Shown: positions 57,262 to 64,000 of the stretch, one piece after another
Position numbering within the stretch: position 1 is the first letter of the stretch
Layout of the letters: every line of letters starts with the position of its first letter
From: Microvirga sp. 17 mud 1-3
GTDB lineage: Bacteria > Pseudomonadota > Alphaproteobacteria > Rhizobiales > Beijerinckiaceae
NCBI RefSeq assembly: GCF_003151255.1
Contig: NZ_CP029481.1
Location: 2,666,001-2,730,000 of the forward strand
Direction: 5' to 3'
DNA length: 64,000 nt
The notes under the pieces: model-generated
Seen by the model: the letters and a program-made list of their open reading frames with translations, nothing else
Told to the model about the DNA's origin: nothing
Database searches by the model: none
Position numbers and translations under genes: made by a program

Positions 57262-58014
57262 TCAGGCCGCCGCGTCCGTCAGGCGGCGACGCACCGCGAG
57301 GGCGAGGTCGGGCCGGTCCGTCGTGATCTGGCGGATGGGCCGGGCGAGCCAATGGGCAAGGTCCGCCTCCTCGTTGGGAACCCAGGCGCCGAGCTTCTCC
57401 GTGCCGAGGGCCGCCAGGAACGGCTCCATGGTGTGGGCGAGAAGCGCCTTCTCGACCGCGATGGTGCAGCCGGGAATGGCTGTGAAGCGCGCGATCGCCC
57501 GGTCGAGGCCGCCCAGCATCTCGGCAGAGCGCCGGTCCATGGAGGCGAGCACGCGGATGACGGGGTCGAGCCCTCTCACCAACTCCAGGACTTCCGGCGC
57601 GAAGCAGGTCAGGAACGAGCGCTCCCGAAGCCCGCGGCGGCAGATGGCCTCCAGCGCGAGGGCCTCGAGCCCCTCATAAGGATTGCCGACCGCATCAGTC
57701 TTGATCTCCACATGCAGTTCGAGATCACTCTTCCCCAGCACGTCGAGGACCTCTTCGAGGCTCGGGATGCACTCGTCACTGTCGCGCAGGCGGATGGCCT
57801 GAAGCTCGGCCAATGTCTTTTCGCCCACCGGGCCGGTGCCATGAGTGGTGCGCTCCAGGGTCGGGTCGTGGATCACGGCGAGCTTGCCGTCCCGGGTCTT
57901 GTGCACGTCGAACTCGACACCTTCGACGCCAAGATCCGCCAGCCTGCGGAAGCCGTCGAGGCTGTTTTCGGGCCAGAGGTTCCGGGCGCCGCGGTGGCCG
58001 ATGATCATGACCAT
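57262..58014 (-). CDS. ugpQ: Glycerophosphodiester phosphodiesterase, UgpQ type
   Basis: A 250-residue GDPD-fold enzyme: IIGHRGARNLWPENSLDGF with the active-site His and Arg, GVEGVEFDVHKTRDGKLAVIHDP with the metal ligands, and LHVEIKTDA. It splits glycerophosphodiesters to glycerophosphate and an alcohol. There is no signal peptide, so it acts in the cytoplasm after uptake. It is the last gene of the operon, 11 bp after the UgpE gene. Confidence 0.95.
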   Translation of the reverse strand: MVMIIGHRGARNLWPENSLDGFRRLADLGVEGVEFDVHKTRDGKLAVIHDPTLERTTHGTGPVGEKTLAELQAIRLRDSDECIPSLEEVLDVLGKSDLELHVEIKTDAVGNPYEGLEALALEAICRRGLRERSFLTCFAPEVLELVRGLDPVIRVLASMDRRSAEMLGGLDRAIARFTAIPGCTIAVEKALLAHTMEPFLAALGTEKLGAWVPNEEADLAHWLARPIRQITTDRPDLALAVRRRLTDAAA

Positions 58015-58025
58015 GGGAGAAAGCC

Positions 58026-58946
58026 TTACTTGCTGCTGTCGACGAGCCCGCGCACGAACCAGCGCTGCATGACGAGGACCACGATGACCGGCGGCAGCAT
58101 GGTGAGCAGCGCGCCGCTCATGGCCACGTTCCAGGCCGGCTCGGTGTCGGAGCGGGGGATGAGGTGTTTGACGCCGATCACGGCCGTCGCCATGTCCTTG
58201 TCGGTGGTGAAGAGGAGCGGCCAGAGATACTGGTTCCACCCGTAGAGGAAAAGGATGATCGAGAGCGCCACGATGTTGGAGCGCGACAGGGGCAGCAGGA
58301 TCGTCCAGAAGAAGCGCATGGCCGAAGCCCCGTCGAGCCGCGCCGCCTCCAGAAGCTCCTCGGGCACCGTGAGGAAGAACTGCCGGAACAGGAAGGTGGC
58401 GGACGCGGAGGCGATCAGCGGCAGGATCAGGCCCTGGTAGGTGTTGATCATGTTCCATTCGAGGGCGATCTCGACCTGGTGCCCCGTGAACCACTCCCAT
58501 ACGGCCGAGAGGTTGAGGGCGTCGATGATCCATTGGATCGGCAAAGCCGCATTCGCGACCGACTCGTAGGTCGGCACGATGCGCACCTCCACGGGCAGCA
58601 TCAGCGACACGAAGATGAGCCAGAAGGCGAGGATCCGGAACCGGAACCGGAAATACGTGATCGCGAAGGCCGACAGGAGCGAGATCGACACCTTGCCGAC
58701 CGTGATGCCCACCGACACGATGAAGGAATTCACCAGGAGCTGGCCGAAATCCACCTTGTTCCAGGCCGTGACGAGGTTCTCGACGAAATGGCTGCCCGGT
58801 AGCCAGGGCATCGGAACCTGCTGCACTTCCTCCATGGTCAGCGAACCGGCGATGAAGGCGAAATAGAGCGGCAGGCACACGAGCACGATGCCGCCGATCA
58901 GGATCAGGTGGCAGACGAGCGTGAGGACGGGGGAACGTTCGACCAT
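58026..58946 (-). CDS. ugpE: Glycerophosphate-type ABC transporter permease UgpE
   Basis: A 306-residue permease with six helices; the EAA loop is EAARLDGASAMRFFWTILLP and the C-terminus is MQRWFVRGLVDSSK. Between two helices it has an insertion of about 25-30 residues (LPIQWIIDALNLSAVWEWF region) relative to the usual UgpE of about 280 residues. I chose the ATG at 58946 (MVERSPVL). It starts 2 bp after ugpA. Confidence 0.94.
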   Translation of the reverse strand: MVERSPVLTLVCHLILIGGIVLVCLPLYFAFIAGSLTMEEVQQVPMPWLPGSHFVENLVTAWNKVDFGQLLVNSFIVSVGITVGKVSISLLSAFAITYFRFRFRILAFWLIFVSLMLPVEVRIVPTYESVANAALPIQWIIDALNLSAVWEWFTGHQVEIALEWNMINTYQGLILPLIASASATFLFRQFFLTVPEELLEAARLDGASAMRFFWTILLPLSRSNIVALSIILFLYGWNQYLWPLLFTTDKDMATAVIGVKHLIPRSDTEPAWNVAMSGALLTMLPPVIVVLVMQRWFVRGLVDSSK

Positions 58947-58948
58947 GG

Positions 58949-59860
58949 TCAGATGCTGTAATTCACCTTGCGCTCCACATACTTGAACTGCAGCAGGGTG
59001 AGCAGCAGCGCGAAGGACATGAGCAGCACGGATTGCGCCGCCGAGGAGCCGAGATCGAGATTGATGAAGCCGTCCTGGTAGACCTTGTAGACCAGGATGT
59101 TGGTTGCGCCCGCCGGGCCGCCATGAGTGACGGCGTCGATGATCGCGAAGGTCTCGAAGAAACCATAGACGAAGTTCATCGTGGTCAGGAAGAACAGGGT
59201 CGGGCCGAGGAGCGGCAGCGCGATCTGGAAGAAGCGCTTGATCGGACCCGCGCCGTCGACCGCCGCCGCCTCCATGAGGGACCTCGGCACTGCGAGCAGG
59301 CCCGCGACGAGGAAGATGTAGTCGTAGCAGATATGCTTCCAGGAGGCCGCGAGCACCACGAGCAGCATGGCGTCGCTGCCGTTGCGATTGGGATCCCACT
59401 CGAAGCCGAGAGCCTTGAGGAGGAACGCCACCGGGCCGACCGACGGATTGAACAGGAAGGCCCACATCACGCCGGCAATCACGGGCGCGATGGCATAGGG
59501 CAGGAGAATGATGCCCTTGTAGCCCGACTGGAAGCGCACCACCCGGTCGGTCGCGAAAGCGAGGATGAGCGCGACCACGATGGTCAGCACGTTCTGGGCC
59601 AAAGTGAACTGCACCGTGACCCAGACCGAGTTGCGATAGCTCTCGCTCGCGAAGAGGGCCGTGAAGTTGTCGAACCAGACGAAATGCACCGACGCGCCGA
59701 AGGGATCCGTGAGCAGGAAGGCCTGCATCAGCGCCCGGACGGACGGAATGAAGAAAAAGAACAGAAGGATCAGAAGCTGCGGCAGCAGCAGCAGGGTCGG
59801 CAGACCGGCCGTCCTGAAATGGGCCTGCTTCAGGCCGGGTTCGTGAGTGCGTGCGACCAC
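58949..59860 (-). CDS. ugpA: Glycerophosphate-type ABC transporter permease UgpA
   Basis: A 303-residue permease. Motifs include LLLPQLLILLFFFFIPSVRAL, the EAA loop EAAAVDGAGPIKRFFQIALP and THGGPAGATNILVYKVYQDG, which are standard for UgpA. It is preceded by ugpB and followed directly by ugpE. Confidence 0.95.
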   Translation of the reverse strand: MVARTHEPGLKQAHFRTAGLPTLLLLPQLLILLFFFFIPSVRALMQAFLLTDPFGASVHFVWFDNFTALFASESYRNSVWVTVQFTLAQNVLTIVVALILAFATDRVVRFQSGYKGIILLPYAIAPVIAGVMWAFLFNPSVGPVAFLLKALGFEWDPNRNGSDAMLLVVLAASWKHICYDYIFLVAGLLAVPRSLMEAAAVDGAGPIKRFFQIALPLLGPTLFFLTTMNFVYGFFETFAIIDAVTHGGPAGATNILVYKVYQDGFINLDLGSSAAQSVLLMSFALLLTLLQFKYVERKVNYSI

Positions 59861-59932
59861 GTCGAGGCTCCGCTCAGCGGGTGGGAGGAAGCGGCACGGA
59901 GGGGAGGAAGGAACTCCGTGCCGCCCCGGCCG

Positions 59933-61252
59933 TCAGTACTTGCCCTTGTTGAGGCGCTCATACTGGCGGAGGATCTCGTTCCCCCGCTTCACGGCATCGT
60001 CCATGGCCTGCTGGGCGTCCTTCTTGCCCGCAAACATAGCCTCCACTTCCTCGCGCTGGGCGAACATGGACTGCGTGAAGTTGCCGAAATGGAAGCCGAG
60101 GGAGTTCTCCGTGGGCGTGCCGCGATTGAGCTGAAGGATCGCGATCTCGCGGGTCGGGCTCTCCTTGTAGTAGTTCTGCGACTTGGCGAGCTCATAGGCC
60201 TTGTTCGTCAGGGGCACGTAGCCCGTGGCCTTGTGCCACCACAGCTGGGTCTCGGGTTTCGCCAGGAAGTCGAAGAAGGCCGCGACTGCCTTCTCCTCAT
60301 CGGACTTGTGGCCCTTGATGACCCAGAGCGCAGCGCCGCCGATGGTGCTGTTCTTCGGCTGGCGGCCCTCTTCCCACGGCAGGTAGGTGGCGCTCCAGTT
60401 GATCTTGGAATTCTTCTCGATGCCGCTATGGGCGGCCGTCGAGGCGAAATAGGTGGCACAGGTGCCGGAGGTAAAGAGCTGCTCGGGGCTGAAGCCCTGG
60501 CCGGCGATCTTCAGCACATCGTCGTCGAGCCAGCGCTTCAGGCGCGCCACCTGGGGCACCACCAGGGTCTTGTTGTAGACGAACTCCGTGTCCAGCCCAT
60601 CGTAGCCGTTCGCCTTCGTGGCGTAGGGCTGATCGTTGATGGCGCTGTAGTTCTCGATCATGCTCCAGTGATAGTCGGTGGCGAGCGCCGTGCCGCACTC
60701 GGCCGCGCCGGACTTCTTGATGGCGTAGAGCTGCTTCTCGAACTCGCCCCAGGTCTCGGCCGGCTTCTCGAAGCCCGCTTTCTGGAACTGATCCTTGTTG
60801 TAGTAGAGGATCGGCGACGAGGAATTGAAGGGCATCGCCGCGAGCTTGCCCTTGTAGGAGTAGAACCCGGCGACCGGCTTGATGAAGTCGTTCCAATCGA
60901 CCTTGTGGCCGGTCTTGTCCATCAGCTCCTGAACCGGGACAATGGCGTCCGAGAGCAGCATGGTCATGAAGCCGCGCTCATAGATCTGCACGATATGGGG
61001 CGGGCGCTTGGCGCGATAGGCCGCGATGGTGCTGTTGATCACCTCGTCGTAATTGCCCTTGTTGACCGCCACGACCTTGTACTGATCGTTGGACTCGTTG
61101 AATTTCTTGACGAGTTCCTCGACGCGTTCGCCGTTGACGCCGTTCATGGCGTGCCACCATTGCACCTCCACGGGCGCCGCCATCGCGGTGCCGGAGAGGC
61201 AGAGCGCCAGGACGCCTGCGGCGGCCGGAGCCTTGAGAGAAAGAAATGTCAC
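59933..61252 (-). CDS. ugpB: Glycerophosphate-binding protein UgpB
   Basis: A 439-residue periplasmic binding protein. The signal peptide is VTFLSLKAPAAAGVLALCLS with cleavage after GTAMA. The mature protein aligns in pattern with Escherichia UgpB: QWWHAMNGVNGERVEELVKKF, KGNYDEVINSTIAAYRA, PFNSSSPILYYNKDQF, IGGAALWVIKG and TGYVPLT. The start is GTG at 61252, preceded by GGAGG at 7 bp. Ligand-contacting Tyr and Trp positions appear kept (IYERG, YHWSMIEN), so a glycerophosphate or its diester is likely. Confidence 0.95.
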   Translation of the reverse strand: MTFLSLKAPAAAGVLALCLSGTAMAAPVEVQWWHAMNGVNGERVEELVKKFNESNDQYKVVAVNKGNYDEVINSTIAAYRAKRPPHIVQIYERGFMTMLLSDAIVPVQELMDKTGHKVDWNDFIKPVAGFYSYKGKLAAMPFNSSSPILYYNKDQFQKAGFEKPAETWGEFEKQLYAIKKSGAAECGTALATDYHWSMIENYSAINDQPYATKANGYDGLDTEFVYNKTLVVPQVARLKRWLDDDVLKIAGQGFSPEQLFTSGTCATYFASTAAHSGIEKNSKINWSATYLPWEEGRQPKNSTIGGAALWVIKGHKSDEEKAVAAFFDFLAKPETQLWWHKATGYVPLTNKAYELAKSQNYYKESPTREIAILQLNRGTPTENSLGFHFGNFTQSMFAQREEVEAMFAGKKDAQQAMDDAVKRGNEILRQYERLNKGKY

Positions 61253-61287
61253 GGTAGGTCCTCCCTTTCGTTTGTCGTTTCGTTCGC

Positions 61288-62667
61288 TCAGGCAGAGGCG
61301 GTGTGCCGCGTCTCCGCCCCTGAACGCCGCCCCCAGAAACCATCCTGGGCAAAGAGAGCGGCGATTCCTCTGTCGAGCCAGCCCAGATCGTCGAGAAGAT
61401 CCAGGATGGTGTAGCGCCGCCGGATCAGCCGCGCACGGCGGTAATCCGCCGCGAGTTTGGCGAGCGGTACGCCGAGATCGTTCGGATGCGCCGGCGCGCC
61501 CGCCTGGCGCAACCACGCTTCCATCGTGTCTGCCGGGACGCAGGTGCCGCGCAGGTCCTCCCGCAGAGCGGGCCAACGTTCGACCAGGATCGCGAGGCGC
61601 TCCGCACGACGGCCGGCATTCGCGGTCTTCACGGCCATTTCGACCCGTGCGCTGTCGGCGAGATGCCCCTCCGGGAAACCCGCGGCGATCTCCGCCTCGA
61701 TCCGCTCCGGCGAGGATGCGCCGGAGGCGGCACGGACCGTCTCGGATGTAATGTCCTGGGCAAGAAACCACTCATAGAGCGCAAGGAGCGCCACGGTGCC
61801 GATGCCGACGCAGGCCCCGTGCGCGGCAGGCTCGCCCTGGAAAGTGAGGCGTTCCATTTCCCACACATGGGAGATCAGGTGCTCGGCGCCGCTGGCGGGC
61901 CTGGAATTGCCGTGGGCCTGCATGGCGAAGCCCGCGACGAGCAGGCCGTTGACCAGGTCGCCCGTGGCATCCGGATCGCCAGCCGCCACCGCGCCGGGCC
62001 GCGACAGCCATTCTCGGACATTGTCCTGCACCATGGCGAAGGGCTCAGGGTTGACGGCTTCCTCGCCGAGCGCGTCCGCGAGCTTCCAGTCGGCACCCGC
62101 GACGATCTTGCCCGCGAGGTCGCCATAGCCCCAGCCGGCCATGCGGCGGGGTGCCTGCGCGACGATGTCGAGATCCGCCACCACGGTGACCGGCGGCGCA
62201 CAGCCGAGGGTCCGCTTGAACCCATCGTCGAGGAGAGCCGCACCGGAAGCCGCATAGCCGTCCATGGAAGCGGCGGTCGCCACGCAGACGTAAGGCACGC
62301 CCGCCACCTCGGCGGCATATTTCGTCAAATCGTTGATCACGCCCGACCCGACCGAGACCGGAACGGCGCCGCGCTCGCGAATCGCCGCTGCAATGTCCCG
62401 CGCAGTTGCCGCATGGGGCTTCACCCGGGGCTTCTCATGAAGGACGATCGGCTCCGCGACCGCAAATCCTGCTCCTGAGAGCACGGATGCCGCTTGGCGG
62501 CCCGCCACATCCATTGTGGTGTCGTCGGCGATCACGAGCAACGGCTTTCCCTTGAAGTCCCTGGCCCCTTCAGGCAGCGCCGCCAGAGCGCCCGGTGCGA
62601 CGAACACGCTGCGTGTGACTGCAGCTTTCCCGATTGCCCGGTCGAGTACGCGTGCCTGATCGGCCAT
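61288..62667 (-). CDS. sn-glycerol-1-phosphate dehydrogenase homologue (EgsA/AraM family)
   Basis: A 459-residue member of the G1P-dehydrogenase branch of the iron-alcohol-dehydrogenase/dehydroquinate-synthase fold. The nucleotide and substrate motifs are VGSGVINDLTKYAA, CVATAASMDGYAASGAAL and GWGYGDLAGKIVAGADW; metal-ligand His residues are in SGAEHLISHVWEM and AAHGACVGIG. The family interconverts dihydroxyacetone phosphate and sn-glycerol 1-phosphate with NAD(P)H. It is the first gene of the operon, 35 bp before ugpB. In this catabolic setting oxidation of G1P is likelier than synthesis. Confidence 0.9.
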   Translation of the reverse strand: MADQARVLDRAIGKAAVTRSVFVAPGALAALPEGARDFKGKPLLVIADDTTMDVAGRQAASVLSGAGFAVAEPIVLHEKPRVKPHAATARDIAAAIRERGAVPVSVGSGVINDLTKYAAEVAGVPYVCVATAASMDGYAASGAALLDDGFKRTLGCAPPVTVVADLDIVAQAPRRMAGWGYGDLAGKIVAGADWKLADALGEEAVNPEPFAMVQDNVREWLSRPGAVAAGDPDATGDLVNGLLVAGFAMQAHGNSRPASGAEHLISHVWEMERLTFQGEPAAHGACVGIGTVALLALYEWFLAQDITSETVRAASGASSPERIEAEIAAGFPEGHLADSARVEMAVKTANAGRRAERLAILVERWPALREDLRGTCVPADTMEAWLRQAGAPAHPNDLGVPLAKLAADYRRARLIRRRYTILDLLDDLGWLDRGIAALFAQDGFWGRRSGAETRHTASA

Positions 62668-62684
62668 CGATCCCTCACTGGAAA

Positions 62685-62714
62685 TACATTTGAATAGTTT
62701 GTATTACATTTGTA
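62685..62714. promoter_or_regulatory. Two TACATTTGTA-type sites exactly 20 bp apart in the G1P-ugp promoter
   Basis: TACATTTGAA at 62685 and TACATTTGTA at 62705 are direct repeats two helical turns apart; the second is a perfect palindrome TACA-TT-TGTA. They lie between the dehydrogenase gene and the divergent SorC-type gene. They are candidate operators for that regulator. Confidence 0.55.
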
Positions 62715-62844
62715 TGACGAACGCAACGGAACTGTCGAGTCCTCCTCCCCGGCCCTTTCCGCGTCGAATGGGCGGGTCGCCTTGTGAAGTGAGGGCACTT
62801 GTGACAATTCCGGTCCGCAACAGCGTTTCCCGAGGGCTCCGGCC

Positions 62845-63804
62845 ATGACCCGTCCCGAAGAGCAGATCGAAGCCCGCGTCGCTTGGCTCTACTACATGGA
62901 GGGGCTGACTCAGGCCGAGATCGCCGAGAAGCTCAAGATGACGCGCCTGCGGGTGAACCGCATGCTGGTGGAGGCGCGCACCAGCGGCCTCGTCAGCATC
63001 ACGCTCAATTCGCGTTTCGCGAGCTGCCTCGCCCTGGAACGGGTCTTCGTCGAGGAGCTGGGCCTCAAGGCTGCGATCATCATTCCGACGCCGGAGGACC
63101 CGGATCTCATCCCGATCCTGCTCGGGCAGGCAACGGGCGAGTATCTCTCGACCTACCTGGAGGAGAATCAGGTGTCCGGCCTGGGCCTCGGCTGGGGCGC
63201 CACCTTGCGCGAGACGATCCGCAATATGCGGGCTGGCCGCTATCCGGGCCTGTGCGTAAACTCGATGATGGGCGGCCTTACCCACGGGCTCGAGCTCAAC
63301 ACCTTCGAGACCGCCAGCGGCCTCGCCAACCGGCTCAATGCCCAATGCCAGTATCTGGCGGCGCCGATCTATGCGGGCAGCCCGGATTCCCGCGACATCA
63401 TCCTGGCGCAGGACGTATTTCGCGAGACCTTCGAGCGGATCGCCGCCAACGACATCGCGGTGCTGAGCATCGGCGACCTGTCCGAACGCTCACTGCTGGT
63501 GCGCTACGGCCTCCCGCGCGACGTCTCCACTGACGACCTGCGCTCCAGGGGCGCGGTCGGCGACATTATGGGCCAATTCTATGACGAGAACGGCACGCCC
63601 ATCGACCACCCGCTCAACCGCCGCGCCATCGCGCTGCCCCTCGACGACCTCTCGCGGATCCCCACCGTCGTCCTGACCTCGGGCGGCGCCAACAAGACCC
63701 GAGCCGTTGCGGGCGCCCTGCGGGCGAAGCGTGCCTCGGTCCTGGTCTGCGACGAGGATACGGCACGGCAAGCCTATGCGCTCCTGCGCGGAGGCACGGC
63801 CTAA
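62845..63804 (+). CDS. SorC-family (sugar-binding) transcriptional regulator
   Basis: A 319-residue regulator. The N-terminal HTH is EGLTQAEIAEKLKMTRLRVNRML. The remainder is a SorC/DeoR-type sugar-phosphate sensor domain (GLGWGATLRETIRNM, then VVLTSGGANKTRAVAGALRAK). It is divergent from the G1P dehydrogenase-ugp operon and should control it in response to a phosphorylated ligand. Confidence 0.94.
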   Translation: MTRPEEQIEARVAWLYYMEGLTQAEIAEKLKMTRLRVNRMLVEARTSGLVSITLNSRFASCLALERVFVEELGLKAAIIIPTPEDPDLIPILLGQATGEYLSTYLEENQVSGLGLGWGATLRETIRNMRAGRYPGLCVNSMMGGLTHGLELNTFETASGLANRLNAQCQYLAAPIYAGSPDSRDIILAQDVFRETFERIAANDIAVLSIGDLSERSLLVRYGLPRDVSTDDLRSRGAVGDIMGQFYDENGTPIDHPLNRRAIALPLDDLSRIPTVVLTSGGANKTRAVAGALRAKRASVLVCDEDTARQAYALLRGGTA

Positions 63805-63811
63805 GCGCCCC

Positions 63812-64000
63812 TCAGAGCATGTTGCGCATCACGCCCCAAACGCTGCGGTCCGGGATCGTCTCGTCGGGATAGACGCCCCATAGGCGCGTCTGGCGGACAT
63901 AGCCGCTCGCCTCCTGGCCCTGCACGCGGACGGAACACCACATCCGATCGCACCATTGCAGGCCGACGAGCACACGGGGCTGAAGGCGCGCCGCGACGGC
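63812..64000 (-). CDS. SH3-domain protein, C-terminal part only
   Basis: The minus-strand frame is open from the window end to a TGA at 63814-63812. The last 62 residues include QWCDRMWCSVRVQGQ, SGYVRQTRLWGVYPDE and a terminal VWGVMRNML. This pattern is a bacterial SH3 (SH3_3) repeat near a C-terminus. The rest of the protein lies outside the window. It is convergent with the SorC-type gene, 7 bp away. Confidence 0.7.
   Translation of the reverse strand, partial: AVAARLQPRVLVGLQWCDRMWCSVRVQGQEASGYVRQTRLWGVYPDETIPDRSVWGVMRNML

Noticed and set aside
59033..61414. A 793-codon open frame on the plus strand
   Set aside because: It is antisense to ugpA and ugpB and shows no domain. High-GC third positions leave the opposite strand free of stops.

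Overview
The window is high-GC DNA, densely coded on both strands, and looks like an ordinary chromosomal segment of an alphaproteobacterium of the Hyphomicrobiales (Rhizobiales). The pointers are a Porin_2-type outer-membrane porin, a Usg protein, an ExoD protein, a DUF6867-like small membrane protein inside a liv operon, IclR-type control of pca genes and a SufU-like scaffold of the alphaproteobacterial two-cysteine type. A Methylobacteriaceae/Microvirga-like host would fit, but that is an impression and not a demonstrated assignment. I found no rRNA, tRNA, CRISPR array, prophage, integrase or transposase gene.

Layout. 1-4810: a lytic transglycosylase cut by the window edge, an alpha/beta hydrolase, a major porin and its long upstream region. 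4811-11389: a complete homogentisate (tyrosine / 4-hydroxyphenylpyruvate) degradation cluster: hppD, maiA and a MarR regulator on the minus strand, divergent hmgA, then a fumarylacetoacetase-family gene and a VOC protein. A TakP-like TRAP solute receptor lies inside it. 11477-25911: housekeeping and miscellaneous genes: a DUF533 protein, thrS, yidD, a SufU-like scaffold, folE, hisI, an FkbM methyltransferase, map, radC, exoD, usg, a patatin lipoprotein, a formyltransferase, oleate hydratase and a flavin reductase. 26185-31760: a complete branched-chain amino-acid ABC importer (livHMGF, a small membrane protein, livK). 31924-36719: an XRE-cupin regulator, a GNAT enzyme and a peptide-type ABC importer without ATPase genes. 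36728-41821: a luciferase-like monooxygenase, a secreted protein of unknown function, an amidase, a TetR regulator and a GST.

41859-56318 is a 4-hydroxybenzoate / protocatechuate block. It holds pobA with a divergent AraC regulator, then a 13-gene minus-strand array running from a second LIV-type ABC importer (55323 down to 50745) straight into pcaD-C-H-G-I-J-F-B. A divergent IclR regulator (pcaR-like) and a perfect TGTTCGC/GCGAACA palindrome sit at its head. Together these genes would convert 4-hydroxybenzoate to succinyl-CoA and acetyl-CoA and bring in the substrate.

56392-63804 holds purU and then a glycerophosphate system: a divergent SorC-type regulator controlling an sn-glycerol-1-phosphate dehydrogenase homologue, ugpB, ugpA, ugpE and a ugpQ-type phosphodiesterase, with no ugpC. 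The pairing of Ugp-type uptake with a G1P (not G3P) dehydrogenase is the most unusual gene set here. The window ends inside an SH3-domain protein.

Scattered between genes are three copies of a ~140-bp inverted repeat (19448, 38770, 44071), a related 40-bp palindrome (8654) and a different CT-rich palindromic element (34756).
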